Shown: positions 1-9,062 of the stretch, piece by piece
Position numbering within the stretch: position 1 is the first letter of the stretch
Layout of the letters: each line of letters starts with the position of its first letter
NCBI RefSeq assembly: GCF_000269605.1
Contig: NZ_AKCI01000001.1
Location: 124,001 to 188,000, forward strand
Direction: 5' to 3'
Source: Scardovia wiggsiae F0424
GTDB taxonomy: Bacteria > Actinomycetota > Actinomycetes > Actinomycetales > Bifidobacteriaceae
DNA: 64,000 nucleotides
Notes under the pieces: model-generated
What the model was told of the DNA's origin: nothing
Database searches by the model: none
What the model saw: only the letters and a program-made list of their open reading frames with translations
Translations under genes and position numbers: made by a program

Positions 1-379
1 CCATCAGTGTAAAGCCGCCGATAAGGTTGGAGATCGTATCTTTCATACCGAAAGAAAGTGCAAGCCCTCCAACTCCCAGGGCTGTGAGGAGCGTACTTGG
101 CGTAATGCCGAAAACCGGTTTGAGCACAACGAGCACGGCAAGGAACCATAATAATATGCGCAGGAAATTGATGAACAGCGATGCGCTTGGCAGGTTCGTT
201 TTATCAAAAGCCTTAGTTGCAAGCCTTGCCGCAATTTTAATGATAAAAAATGCGACAATAAAAGTGACGGCAAGATAGATGATTTTTGACATATTCGCCC
301 TGAGCCATCGGGTGATCGTCTCCCATGGCAGAGGAAGGTTCGCCGCTATTGCTGCACGGGTATGCTCAAACAGATCCAT
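1..379 (-). CDS. MscS-family mechanosensitive channel, C-terminus cut off by window edge
   Basis: Reading leftwards from an ATG at 379 the frame stays open to the window edge, giving 126 residues. An amphipathic N-terminus is followed by hydrophobic segments and then the glycine/alanine-rich pore helix of MscS proteins (LGVGGLALSFGMKDTISNL, about residues 101-119), with the typical GGF after it. Such channels sit in the cytoplasmic membrane and release solutes on hypo-osmotic shock. The cytoplasmic beta domain lies outside the window. The frame continues upstream with possible GTG or TTG starts and no convincing ribosome site precedes 379, so the start is uncertain. It diverges from the gene at 549. 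Family assignment is firm; the particular subfamily cannot be told. Confidence 0.8.
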   Translation of the reverse strand, partial: MDLFEHTRAAIAANLPLPWETITRWLRANMSKIIYLAVTFIVAFFIIKIAARLATKAFDKTNLPSASLFINFLRILLWFLAVLVVLKPVFGITPSTLLTALGVGGLALSFGMKDTISNLIGGFTLM

Positions 380-490
380 ACCGGTATTGTGCCATAGTGC
401 GGCAGCCTGCGGGTAAAAGCGGCCTGAATGTTTGCCAAGTATCTGCAATTGACTGCATGGGATAATGGTGCAGGACACGCTGTGAGCAGA

Positions 491-520
491 TTATTGCCCT
501 CTTAGAAAAAAGTATATAAT
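491..520 (+). promoter_or_regulatory. Probable promoter of the lipoprotein gene
   Basis: TTATTG at 491-496 and TATAAT at 515-520 are separated by 18 bases, close to the sigma-70 type consensus. The -10 box overlaps the ATG at 519, which argues that this ATG is not the translation start and that the ATG at 549 is. Confidence 0.5.
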
Positions 521-548
521 GTCAGCAAGGAAGGATGGTCGTGATAGT

Positions 549-1802
549 ATGAAGATCGGCTCCTCAGTTTCTATCGTATTCAAATATTTCGTGACCGGGA
601 TAATGATATCTGCTGTCCTTTCTGCCACTGCCTGTACTCCCGCCCTTCCTGTAAAGGGTTTCAGCAATATCACGTTAGAGGGAGTTGTGGCGGCAATATC
701 TGTTAATCCTCAGGCTTTTGGCCAGGGGATCGAAAATGTTAAGGAGGGCTATGTTGCGCTGATAAAGGAGAATGGCAATTATACAGTTATAAGGACCTCA
801 GGCATGGCAGCTCAGGAACTCTTATGGACAAAGAAAGGGCTGTATTTTTCTGATCGTGACAGCGATTATTTTATTGGAAAGAAATCGGATGGCGGGTGGA
901 TGAGCAAGAGGAAAGCTGATGGAAAGGTACCGTATCAGAATTTTCTTGTTGAGGACCGTGAAGGAGGCGCAGTAGCGGCTTTTGACTTGGGCTTTACTGA
1001 TAAGGTATCGAATCAGTTGAAGATCATACCAATGTTTTCCTCTCAGAAACCTTATACCATTACATCGCGTATCCTCAGTGCAGCTGCATTTTGCGGACCG
1101 AAACTTGTAGGTATTACTGCAGAAGAGAATAACTCTGACAAGGTCCATCCGGATATTGAAGCCAGAGATTATGTGACATTAAAAGATTTATCAAAAGATT
1201 CAGGGAATATCTCGGTTTATGATAGCGGCGGCAGGAGCTTTAATGTTATTAGTTACGGGAATGCAGTGTGCCGTACTTCTCAGCTTTTTTCCATTCTTTC
1301 AGAACGTGTATCAGAGACAACCGAAAAAACTGTTCCTTTTTAAATGGAATATTATTTCTGATGAGAAACAGCTTATTCCTATTATGTATAAAGACGGCGC
1401 CAGCTTAATCTGTCTAACGCCGGTATTTTCCAGGACAGATATTCACTTGTGGATAACGATACTTTCGTGTTCGCTGCGCGGCAGACAGGAAGCCTTTTCA
1501 GCATCGATGTGAATACCGGTGCTGTTAAAAAAAGGTTTAGCCCGGAAAACCTTCCCCTGACACGTGAGACTACCGATGAGGGAAACATTGCCTACTCCTT
1601 TCGTATAACTAAAAAGTATTTTTATATTTTGTTCGTGGGGTTTGGGGAACGGAACGGGCGGGCGCACATTACCGTTATCAATAAGAAAAGCTGGAAAATC
1701 GAGCGTACCATTACTTTTGATCAGACTTTGTCTGATTTGCTAAGAGGGGGAAACCGTAAAATGTCGTATGCTGATGGCTATGCGGTTGATCCTGAGCTAT
1801 AG
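549..1802 (+). pseudogene. Frame-disrupted lipoprotein gene with a probable beta-propeller-like body
   Basis: The first segment (549-1343) opens with a hydrophobic signal segment ending in ATAC, a plausible lipobox with Cys about residue 29, so the product would be an exported lipoprotein. It stops at TAA 1341-1343 right after a run of five T. The +1 frame then continues with plausible protein (FKWNIISDEKQLIPIMYKDG, about 1339-1398), and from about 1400 the original frame resumes, reaching the stop at 1800-1802 with a segment typical of repeat-blade proteins (DNDTFVFAARQTGSLFSID, then VNTGAV). Two compensating shifts therefore split one gene of about 415 codons. This may be a decaying gene, a sequencing error, or programmed slippage; I cannot separate these. 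The function of the intact protein is not recognised. Codon use is more AT-rich than in neighbouring housekeeping genes. Confidence 0.6.
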
Positions 1803-1883
1803 TGTGTAAAGCACACGATCCTGATATGGATAAAATAGGGGAGCCCGATATAGAATTGTGCGGGACACTATGGGAGGCATGGT

Positions 1884-3020
1884 ATGGCAGGCACATCGCA
1901 TAACCCTCTGAGGCCCTCACGGCCGCTGAGGCAGTCAACTGTTTACCTGCTGTTCCTTCTTGTGCTGGCGGTGCTGGTTTTTACAATTACCCAGGTTTCA
2001 TCGTCACCCGTTACAGGCAGTACAGCGGTGGCCGTGTTTAATTCTTTTATCGGCATCATGCTGCAGGGCATAGCTTTCCTGATCGTGGGGGTCCTGCTGT
2101 CGTCGGCAGTGCGGATTTTTATCCCGGTCTCATTTTTTGAGAGGGTATTCGGAGCCCATGCAGATAATTCCCGGCGCTCTGTACGGTATGTGCTGCGCCT
2201 GGCATCAGGTATGTGTGCTGCAGTTCTGTGCGGACTGCTTCTGCCTGTTTGTGACTGTGCCGTTATCCCCCTTTTCGCAAGCCTGGTCAGAAAACGGGTG
2301 CCGCTTCCTGCAGCTGTCACATTCCTGCTGTGCGCCCCGGTGGCGAACCCTATCGTAGTGTGGTCAACATACTACTCTTTTAATGGGTCATGGGCTGCTG
2401 TCCTTCAGCGCTCAGGATACGGCATACTCGTCAGCGTTATTGTAGGGATGCTTTTTGTTCTGTTCCCGGTAAAATATGATATCTTCAAAAAACCGGATAG
2501 CCATGATAGCGTAAACTCTGCTGAGGCAGATAATATCCAGGGTCCCAGCACCGGCCATCACCATAAAAAAGTGTCTGAAAAAGCTACTTGCACCCAGGTG
2601 CTCACTATTTATCTGGAAGATGCCAGGGATGAGTTTTTCTCTGTTGGCGGCTATCTCCTTATCGGGACATTGATCGCCAGCGCCCTGGGGGCTTCGGCGC
2701 TGACTGCAGTGCTCAAATCATGGCCGCATGGCAGCGGGACGCTTCCGGCCGGCCTTGTGCTCCTTGCAGTAATGATGCTGGCAGGTTTCGTGATGTCTGT
2801 CTGTTCATCATCAGATGCTGTTATCGGACGGAGCTTCTCCACATACATCCCGTTCGATTCGGTCTTGGGATTCCTTGTTTTCGGTCCTATGATGGATATT
2901 AAAAATGTGCTTATGCTCCAGTCCCGCTTCAATCGGAGATTTATTATGCGCCTTGTGCTGTCCGTAGCAGGGACCTGTTTTGCAGCTATGGCTGTGCGGT
3001 TGGTGGTGGTGATGATATGA
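1884..3020 (+). CDS. YcgR/YraQ-type permease (DUF318 family)
   Basis: A 378-residue multi-spanning membrane protein. After the N-terminal helix it shows the family's cysteine motif CDCAVIPL (near residue 114), then a long hydrophobic block, a hydrophilic loop with a His cluster (GHHHKK, near residue 225), and a late CSSSDA motif in a membrane helix. These are hallmarks of the DUF318/YraQ permeases. The substrate is unknown; a metal or metal-complex role has been proposed for relatives. It overlaps the next gene by four bases (ATGA, 3017-3020), so the two are translationally coupled, as in Bacillus ycgR-ycgQ. The ATG at 1884 is preceded by GGGAGG, a good ribosome site. Confidence 0.8.
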   Translation: MAGTSHNPLRPSRPLRQSTVYLLFLLVLAVLVFTITQVSSSPVTGSTAVAVFNSFIGIMLQGIAFLIVGVLLSSAVRIFIPVSFFERVFGAHADNSRRSVRYVLRLASGMCAAVLCGLLLPVCDCAVIPLFASLVRKRVPLPAAVTFLLCAPVANPIVVWSTYYSFNGSWAAVLQRSGYGILVSVIVGMLFVLFPVKYDIFKKPDSHDSVNSAEADNIQGPSTGHHHKKVSEKATCTQVLTIYLEDARDEFFSVGGYLLIGTLIASALGASALTAVLKSWPHGSGTLPAGLVLLAVMMLAGFVMSVCSSSDAVIGRSFSTYIPFDSVLGFLVFGPMMDIKNVLMLQSRFNRRFIMRLVLSVAGTCFAAMAVRLVVVMI

Positions 3021-3997
3021 CGGGATATGATACGGACTCCGTCCGTTGCGCCCCTTCTGCCGCGCAGGCATCTTCACAGGAATATGCGCAGGGTCCCAGG
3101 CAAATGCCTGCGCATGCTGATGCCTTTGATGTGATCCAGGCTCTGGCCTCTTTATGCAGTTCTGCGGCTTTTATCTATCTTCTTGTAAGCGGAAGATATG
3201 CGAGATTCGTTACGCCACGGCTGGTTCCTGTCCTGTGGATAGCGGCGCTGGCACTGCTGGCGTGGGGAGCTGCAGGGGTTCTGCGCATTGCCGGGGTACG
3301 CCGCCAGGCCCATCCCGGTATCTGCAGGGGGGATGGGAGAGCTGAAAATAAGGGGCGTAACGGTAACAGCGGGTGCTGCGGGGGAAATAATAATGGAAGC
3401 AGCCATGCCGCGGAAAGCGGGATCCATATTGGGCTCCATATATGGACACGCTGGCTCAGGCTCCTTGTGCTCCTCCTTCCCGTTACTTTGCTTGCAGTAC
3501 CGTACACCGCTTTTGCCTCCACCCTGGCAACCTCATTGGGGTCGCCTCCGGCGTATGAAAGCTCCTTCAGCAGCGGACAGTCTGAGTCCGGGAAGTTGCC
3601 CGGGCTGGACAGGGCTAAAAAAGCGATCACTATTGATGCTGCGCATTTTGGCCCATGGTTTGAAGAAATAGGCGCCCATCCGGATGCGTACAGCGGGTAT
3701 TCTGTCACTGTTGCCGGTTTCGTTGAGCATACTGCCATGAACACCGGTAAAGATTTCACTGTTTCCCGTATGCTGATGACATGCTGCGTGCAGGATATGA
3801 CAGCTTTTGGCTTTACAGTAAAAGGCAACAGCACTGTCAAAAAGGCAGGGGACAGTGTCAGAGAACACCAGTGGGTCATGGTAACGGGGAAGATCAGGAC
3901 ATATAAGTCTGCATCCCGGGATGCTGAAGACGGTGTTGTGATCGAACCGGACAAGGTTGAAAAGACGGCAGATGTGCAGGGATATTTCTACAGGTAG
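3017..3997 (+). CDS. YcgQ-like TIGR03943/DUF1980 membrane protein
   Basis: A 326-residue protein and the usual partner of the DUF318 permease upstream. It has paired N-terminal membrane helices (about 40-60 and 70-90), a Cys/Gly/Asn/His-rich loop (SGCCGGNNNGSSH, about 115-130), another helix (about 145-165) and a C-terminal soluble beta-rich domain with a conserved MLMTCCVQDMTAFG segment (about 250-263). The C-terminal domain defines the family. The Cys and His clusters suggest metal handling by the pair, which is an inference. It overlaps the permease by four bases. It precedes rpmB, whose product is a zinc-ribbon form of ribosomal protein L28, but a separate promoter-like sequence lies between them. 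Confidence 0.75.
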   Translation: MTGYDTDSVRCAPSAAQASSQEYAQGPRQMPAHADAFDVIQALASLCSSAAFIYLLVSGRYARFVTPRLVPVLWIAALALLAWGAAGVLRIAGVRRQAHPGICRGDGRAENKGRNGNSGCCGGNNNGSSHAAESGIHIGLHIWTRWLRLLVLLLPVTLLAVPYTAFASTLATSLGSPPAYESSFSSGQSESGKLPGLDRAKKAITIDAAHFGPWFEEIGAHPDAYSGYSVTVAGFVEHTAMNTGKDFTVSRMLMTCCVQDMTAFGFTVKGNSTVKKAGDSVREHQWVMVTGKIRTYKSASRDAEDGVVIEPDKVEKTADVQGYFYR

Positions 3998-4017
3998 CAT
4001 AGAAACACGGCAGAAGT

Positions 4018-4046
4018 TTGCGCATGTATGGGCATTAGGCTAGTAT
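4018..4046 (+). promoter_or_regulatory. Probable rpmB promoter
   Basis: TTGCGC (4018-4023) and TAGTAT (4041-4046) are separated by 17 bases, about 90 bases upstream of the rpmB start. It suggests rpmB is transcribed independently of the membrane pair before it. Confidence 0.35.
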
Positions 4047-4135
4047 GAACAAGTTGCGTGCCTGCAGGCTTTTGTGCGCTCAGACAGCGTTGCTATGCGG
4101 GCGCAGGAAGACGTGAAACAATTTGAGGAGTTATT

Positions 4136-4330
4136 ATGGCAGCTCGTTGTGATATATGCGGCAAAGGTCCACAGGTCGGCTATTCCGTATCCCACTCACA
4201 TATCCGTAATAAGCGCCGTTTCCTTCCAAACCTTCAGGCTGTTCACACAACTGTAGATGGCGAGAATGTCCGTCTGCGCGTGTGCACTTCCTGCCTCAAG
4301 GCCGGCAAGGTCCAGCGCCGTGTTGCTTAG
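4136..4330 (+). CDS. rpmB: 50S ribosomal protein L28
   Basis: A 64-residue protein of the normal length, component of the large ribosomal subunit. It has the L28 start ([12 protein letters not shown]), the [16 protein letters not shown] core and a C-terminal [11 protein letters not shown] segment. The two CxxC pairs (Cys5/Cys8 and Cys50/Cys53 approximately) make it the zinc-binding type rather than the zinc-free paralog that some actinobacteria express during zinc starvation. GAGGAG lies eight bases before the ATG. A hairpin terminator follows. Confidence 0.95.
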   Translation: MAARCDICGKGPQVGYSVSHSHIRNKRRFLPNLQAVHTTVDGENVRLRVCTSCLKAGKVQRRVA

Positions 4331-4359
4331 TGTGCGGCACACAGGTTATTAAAGCTTTA

Positions 4360-4381
4360 CCCCGCATATTGCGGGGTTTTG
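4360..4381 (+). terminator. Rho-independent terminator after rpmB
   Basis: CCCCGC and GCGGGG enclose a five-base loop and are followed by TTTTG, 30 bases after the rpmB stop codon. Confidence 0.85.
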
Positions 4382-4459
4382 TTATTGTGGAGCTGGATCC
4401 TGATACCGCGGGATCCCATGTGTACCGCAACGCTTCATCGCTGTGACAGGGAGGCAATA

Positions 4460-6901
4460 ATGGCTGTATCGCTCCAGTCATCATTATCTTCCGTTATGCC
4501 TAATAAGCGGCGTGTGAGCGCATTCAAAAGCCTTGGGGTCTTCAGTGTTGAAGATCTGCTTACTTACTACCCTTTCCGGATCACGGACCCTGTACCGCAC
4601 TGCAGCCTGCATGATGTGAAGATTGGGCAGAAGGCTGCTTTTGCAGCTGCTGTAAAAAGGGTGAGGTCTGTCCCTATGAATGCCCGCAGGGGGTATCGCG
4701 TGGAAGTACAGGTTGAAGATTCAGCTTCCGCAGACACTTCGGCGGGAGGATATCCCGGTACCGCAAGCTTTATTTTCTTTTCACATAAAAAGCATTATGT
4801 TGACTGGCTTTTAGGGCGGTTCAGGCAGGGGGCCGCCGTCGTGGCATCAGGGGAACCGGGCCTGTATGGGAATACCCTCCAGTTTACCCATCCTGATGTG
4901 CTGGTTATAGGGAAGGACATTGATACGCCTGAGGAAGGGCTGGAACTGCTGTCGAGGCCGCAGCCTGTGTATCATGCGAGCTCCCGTATATCATCTCAGC
5001 ATATACATGAATCTGTTGTCGGCATAATAAAGATGCTTGCCCAAAATAGCGGGGCAGGAGCAGTCCCGCCTCCATCCGGGGACTCCGGCCCCGGGGAGGG
5101 CGGCAGCAGTCCCGGTTCCGGGGATATAAGGGAAGAGGCCGGTTACGAGGCTGATACTGCCGGCATACCGTACAGCCAGCTCAGCGGGGCTGTCCCTGAT
5201 ATCCTCCCTGAAGAAACTGCTGCATCGCAGAAGATAATGCACCGTGCCCAGGCGCTGCTTGCTATCCATATGCCGCAGGCTGTTGATGAATTTTGGCAGG
5301 GGATACATTCTATGCGGTTTGAAGAAGCTTTCATCTCGCAGACGGCACTGCTGCAGCAGCGGGAGAAAATGCGTGAAAGCAGGTCGTATGTGTGCGGCAG
5401 CGGGGAAGAGACCGGCGGCCGGGATACGGACGGCAACAGGGCCGAAGAAGGTGCTCAGGAAGGGCTGGCGGCCCAGTTTATTAAAGCGCTGCCCTTCGCC
5501 CTTACCCAAGGGCAGAAGGATGTGATCGCCCGGATCCGGGCGGATATGGCACGGAGTTATCCGATGAGCCGCCTTCTCCAAGGGGAGGTTGGATCGGGCA
5601 AAACTGTTGTGGCGATTGCCGCAATGCTCCAGGCGGTACAGTCCGGATATCAGGCTGTGCTGGTTGCCCCGACACAGGTGCTGGCCCAGCAGCATTATCA
5701 GAATATTAATGCAATGCTCGGCAGTGCCGGGATCAATATCCCTGTTGTACTGCTTACCGGAGGCATGCGCCTGGCTGAACGCAGGCGCGCCCTGTCTGTG
5801 CCGGCAAGCGGCGTGCCCTGTATAACCGTCGCTACGCATGCTGCGTTTTCATCAACCTTCCAGGCGCCGAACCTTGCCCTTGAGGTGATTGATGAACAGC
5901 ACCGTTTCGGTGTAGGGCAGAGGGAACAGTTGAGGCGTGATTCTGAAATCATGCCGCATCTCCTGGTAATGACCGCTACGCCGATCCCCCGTTCTGCAGC
6001 AATGACATGGTTCGGGAACCTTGACATCTCATGGCTTACTGAACTGCCTGGCGGACGTAAGCCGGTCACATCGGTTATTGTACAGGAAAATGATGCGCGT
6101 ACTATGGGGCAGATGTTTGTGCATGCCCGCAGGCGTATTGATGCCGGGGAGCGGGTGTACGTTATCTGCCCCAGGATCGACAGCAGTGCTGAAGGTACTG
6201 CTGTCGAAACGGACGGCCTGTTCCTGCGGCAAGGGTATAACAGCAACGGCATGCCGGACAGTGAATCTGAAAACGGGATCCGTCAGCTGCATTCCGTAGA
6301 AGAGATATCCGAAAGGCTGTCATCGCTCCCGCAATTTTCGGGTATAGCGGCTGCAACGCTGACAGGCCGGGATGATGACGGGCAGAAGGATGCGGTCATG
6401 AGGTCGTTTGTATCCGGCGAGACCCCGCTGCTTATTGCTACCACAGTGATTGAAGTGGGGGTGGATGTACCGGAGGCAAGCTGTATTATTATTTTTGATG
6501 CTGACAGGTTCGGCCTGTCGCAGCTTCATCAGCTTCGCGGGCGCGTGGGAAGAGGAGGGACGCCCGGCTGGGCCTTTTTCATAACCCGTGCAGATCCGCA
6601 GTCCCTCGCAGCCGAAAGGCTGGCAGTGATCCGCAGTTCCTCAGATGGCGCTGAGATCGCACAGGCTGACCTTGAACTGCGCGGCGCTGGCGATGTGCTC
6701 GGCGATGCCCAGTCCGGAGGCCGCAGTTCCTTTAAACTTCTGCGCGTGGTAAAGGATGCAGAGATGATATCCCGCGCCCGCGAAGCTGCCGGCGGGCTGC
6801 TGCGTGATGATCCGGAGCTGGCCCTTCCTTCCCATATACAGCTGGCCGGCGCTGTACTTGATTTTACCCGTGGGGTCGAGGGCTTTATTACATCATCCTG
6901 A
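4460..6901 (+). CDS. recG: ATP-dependent DNA helicase RecG
   Basis: An 813-residue superfamily 2 helicase that remodels stalled replication forks and Holliday junctions. The N-terminal wedge domain is followed by helicase motifs: Walker A GEVGSGKT (375-382), the RecG-typical DEQHRFG box (478-484), TATPIPR (505-511) and QLRGRVGRGG (691-700). The ATG at 4460 is chosen over upstream in-frame starts because GGGAGG lies seven bases before it and the upstream start falls inside the terminator. A Gly/Ser/Pro-rich insertion at about 195-225 lies between the wedge and helicase parts and is not a normal RecG feature; other enzymes in this window carry similar inserts. rsmD follows about 190 bases downstream. 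Confidence 0.95.
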   Translation: MAVSLQSSLSSVMPNKRRVSAFKSLGVFSVEDLLTYYPFRITDPVPHCSLHDVKIGQKAAFAAAVKRVRSVPMNARRGYRVEVQVEDSASADTSAGGYPGTASFIFFSHKKHYVDWLLGRFRQGAAVVASGEPGLYGNTLQFTHPDVLVIGKDIDTPEEGLELLSRPQPVYHASSRISSQHIHESVVGIIKMLAQNSGAGAVPPPSGDSGPGEGGSSPGSGDIREEAGYEADTAGIPYSQLSGAVPDILPEETAASQKIMHRAQALLAIHMPQAVDEFWQGIHSMRFEEAFISQTALLQQREKMRESRSYVCGSGEETGGRDTDGNRAEEGAQEGLAAQFIKALPFALTQGQKDVIARIRADMARSYPMSRLLQGEVGSGKTVVAIAAMLQAVQSGYQAVLVAPTQVLAQQHYQNINAMLGSAGINIPVVLLTGGMRLAERRRALSVPASGVPCITVATHAAFSSTFQAPNLALEVIDEQHRFGVGQREQLRRDSEIMPHLLVMTATPIPRSAAMTWFGNLDISWLTELPGGRKPVTSVIVQENDARTMGQMFVHARRRIDAGERVYVICPRIDSSAEGTAVETDGLFLRQGYNSNGMPDSESENGIRQLHSVEEISERLSSLPQFSGIAAATLTGRDDDGQKDAVMRSFVSGETPLLIATTVIEVGVDVPEASCIIIFDADRFGLSQLHQLRGRVGRGGTPGWAFFITRADPQSLAAERLAVIRSSSDGAEIAQADLELRGAGDVLGDAQSGGRSSFKLLRVVKDAEMISRAREAAGGLLRDDPELALPSHIQLAGAVLDFTRGVEGFITSS

Positions 6902-7094
6902 GCTTTATATCCTGAACCCTTCCCCCTGGATGTGCCCCCCTTGGCCATCCTTTGCCCTCTCACTCTCCTTATGGCCGTCCTCGGCGTATCCCGGGATCCT
7001 GCTTAACCGGCTGCAGCGGATACTGTGTTTGATTATCACTGGTCCCGCTGTACATATCTGTTATGTTGTTAATGGCAAAGGGGATAATGAAGGC

Positions 7095-7691
7095 ATGCGC
7101 ATTATTGCTGGCAGGTTTAAGGGAGCCGAGATCAAGGTTCCGAAGGACGGGAAAACTACACGCCCGACAACTGACCGCACTAAAGAAGCTATCTTTTCGC
7201 GGCTGAAGTCTGTAGGCGCCATAGCAGGTGCTGATGTCCTTGATCTGTTTGCCGGTACGGGCGCATTGGGTTTTGAGGCGCTTTCCAGGGGTGCGCGTTC
7301 GCTTGTTGCTGTGGAAGCCAGTTCCAGGGTTGCATCATGCATAAAAAGCACTGCAGGGGGTCTGTGCCGGCTGCCCGGCTGGGACCCGTCCGTTAAGGTG
7401 AAGGTTGTTAAAGCCAGGGCAGAAAAATTTGTTTCGGCAGCCCCATCCGATAAACCCGTATCTGGTTCCCCGTACTCGCTCGTTTTCATGGATCCCCCAT
7501 ATGCCATGGATACTGAGGAATGCAATATCCTCCTTAAAGATATAGTTACGGGCCCTGTAGTTACAGATGGTGCCGTGATCGTTGTGGAACGTTCTGCGAG
7601 GTCAGAGGCAGTGAGCGCCCCCGCCGGCTGGGAAATTACCATGTCGCGCAAGTATGGCGAAACAGCCGTTGATTATATCGGGCATTCCTGA
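7095..7691 (+). CDS. rsmD: 16S rRNA (guanine-966-N2)-methyltransferase RsmD
   Basis: A 198-residue SAM-dependent methyltransferase that modifies G966 of 16S rRNA. The start MRIIAGRFKG is the family's canonical N-terminus, followed by the TRPTTDRTKEAIFS segment, the SAM-binding DLFAGTGALGFEALSRGA block (about 51-68) and the catalytic DPPY motif (about 134-137). The ATG at 7095 is chosen for this reason; a longer open frame upstream has no homologous features. In many relatives coaD follows rsmD directly; here coaD lies 2.3 kb away on the other strand. Confidence 0.93.
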   Translation: MRIIAGRFKGAEIKVPKDGKTTRPTTDRTKEAIFSRLKSVGAIAGADVLDLFAGTGALGFEALSRGARSLVAVEASSRVASCIKSTAGGLCRLPGWDPSVKVKVVKARAEKFVSAAPSDKPVSGSPYSLVFMDPPYAMDTEECNILLKDIVTGPVVTDGAVIVVERSARSEAVSAPAGWEITMSRKYGETAVDYIGHS

Positions 7692-7787
7692 CCCGCTCCG
7701 GGTGTTACGCCGTTTTATTGCCGCCAGCTACTTTTGTCAGCCTGGTTCCATCCGCTTTTCCTCATCCTTCCCGTTATCCCGTTATTG

Positions 7788-7872
7788 GCTGGTGGTAAAA
7801 CACGCAGATACAAAATCAAAAATGTGGAAAACCGCTGAAAGTAATTTTGTATCTGCGTGTTTTACCACCAGC
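7788..7872. repeat. Long perfect inverted repeat, variant member of the palindrome family
   Basis: Two perfectly complementary 29-base arms (7788-7816 and 7844-7872) flank a 27-base spacer. The arm core AACACGCAGATACAAAAT matches the inner arm of the CTCACCC elements (compare 44998-45075), but the outer ends differ (GCTGGTGGTAAA instead of CTCACCC). It lies between the convergent rsmD and rpmF genes and is preceded by a pyrimidine-rich stretch (7750-7786). No T run follows, so it is not a canonical terminator. Confidence 0.9.
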
Positions 7873-7950
7873 GAGTGTGCAGTGCCGGCGGACGGATACC
7901 TGGTGATGGGCGAGGCAGCAGTAAATTACTGGATAACAGCAGTACCTGAC

Positions 7951-7963
7951 GGGGGGGGGGGGG
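7951..7963. repeat. Homopolymer of 13 G
   Basis: Uninterrupted run of 13 G in the non-coding space between the rsmD inverted repeat and the rpmF terminator. Such runs slip readily in replication and in sequencing, so the exact length is doubtful. Confidence 0.9.
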
Positions 7964-7978
7964 AATTAAAGGGGAAAT

Positions 7979-8010
7979 TAAAAAAGTACTGCCGCCCGTC
8001 GGCGGCAGTA
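7979..8010 (-). terminator. Rho-independent terminator after rpmF
   Basis: On the minus strand TACTGCCGCC and GGCGGCAGTA form a ten-base-pair stem with a four-base loop, followed by a T-rich run. It starts 24 bases after the rpmF stop. The space between rsmD and rpmF (7692-8033) otherwise holds only the inverted repeat and the G run. Confidence 0.88.
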
Positions 8011-8033
8011 CCCTGTAATAATAAAACGTCTCG

Positions 8034-8231
8034 TTACTTGTTGGCGAGAGTTGACTTCACTGCACCGCTGTATGTGCGGCCGCGATATGATCCGCAGTTC
8101 GGGCACGCAACATGGGCGAGCGTCGGAGCGCCGCAGTTCGGGCATGCAATAGTAGTGGTAGCCTTGGCTTTCCATGTGGAACGGCGGGTGTGTGTATTCG
8201 CGCGTGAAGTCCTGTACTTTGGCAGTGCCAT
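8034..8231 (-). CDS. rpmF: 50S ribosomal protein L32
   Basis: A 65-residue protein with the usual [18 protein letters not shown] start. Two CPNC motifs form a zinc ribbon, so this is the zinc-binding form. It is the last gene of the leftward coaD-sepIVA-yceD-rpmF operon. The yceD-rpmF pairing is conserved across bacteria. AAGGA sits seven bases upstream of the ATG and a strong terminator follows. Confidence 0.95.
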   Translation of the reverse strand: MALPKYRTSRANTHTRRSTWKAKATTTIACPNCGAPTLAHVACPNCGSYRGRTYSGAVKSTLANK

Positions 8232-8375
8232 GGGTAATTCCTTTTCGTTCGAACAAATTTACTTAAGCGTATGTGAGTTTAGTGCGACCCCTCGAAATTG
8301 TGTTCTGGATCAAGACTCGCCGGGCGGCCGGGGCTTGCCGGGCTGCTGCGGGGGCTACCGTCATGTCAGGACTGG

Positions 8376-8966
8376 TCAGGATTCACCGAGGCTTTTCCTG
8401 AAGTTTTCCAGCTCTGCCCACCTCAGGTCGGTGGTCTCATGGCGGTGCTCAGAGTTTTTATTAAGATCGATCCCGCATTGGGGGCATAACCCCTTACAGT
8501 CCGGTGAGCATAACAGTTGTGGCGGGAGCGCTTCAGCGAGATTATCCCGGATAAGCGCCTCGCAGCTGAGCATTGTTGACTGCGGGTCAAGGGAGTAAAC
8601 GTCCTGCTGATCCCCGCTGCCCTCGTCGGCCTCGATTTCCTCCTCGCCATGCGGGAGCTTCTGCGGCTGCCCTTCATATGTGAAGAAAGCAGTAAAAGCA
8701 GGGGCAAGTTTTATGCTTACAGGCTTCAGGCATCGTGTGCATTCCCCGCTCAGCACGGATCCAACAGTACCGGTGAACAGCAGACCGTCGGGAAGGCTTT
8801 CGGCTGTCCCGCTCAGATATACCGGCGACCCTTTGGGGATACCGATAACAGCATCCCCGATACCGTCCGGCGCCGGCATAGTTTCATCAATATCCAGGGT
8901 CTGCCCGGCACGCTGCGAAAGGCTGGAAATAGATACAGACCAGGGGGTACGTTTTTCGCGGACCAT
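8376..8966 (-). CDS. yceD: YceD/DUF177 family protein
   Basis: About 196 residues. The family is linked to 23S rRNA accumulation and is nearly always encoded just before rpmF, as here. Visible features are the central CTRCLKPV cysteine pair followed by an acidic stretch, and a C-terminal CKGLCPQCGIDLN segment, both family signatures. The start at 8966 (MVREKRTPW) is preferred because AGAGGA lies just upstream; the frame extends further without family features. The 144-base space to rpmF is larger than in many relatives. Confidence 0.88.
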   Translation of the reverse strand: MVREKRTPWSVSISSLSQRAGQTLDIDETMPAPDGIGDAVIGIPKGSPVYLSGTAESLPDGLLFTGTVGSVLSGECTRCLKPVSIKLAPAFTAFFTYEGQPQKLPHGEEEIEADEGSGDQQDVYSLDPQSTMLSCEALIRDNLAEALPPQLLCSPDCKGLCPQCGIDLNKNSEHRHETTDLRWAELENFRKSLGES

Positions 8967-9062
8967 ATATCCTCTTAATTCCTTTTGATATCTTTTAAGT
9001 GTGATGTACGCGGTACAGTACCTCAATACCTTGCATATTTCAATATCCTGTATATAGTTATG

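Noticed and set aside
7654-8598. 314-codon frame spanning the rsmD end, rpmF and yceD
   Set aside because: It crosses the inverted repeat, the G run and two genes on the other strand.
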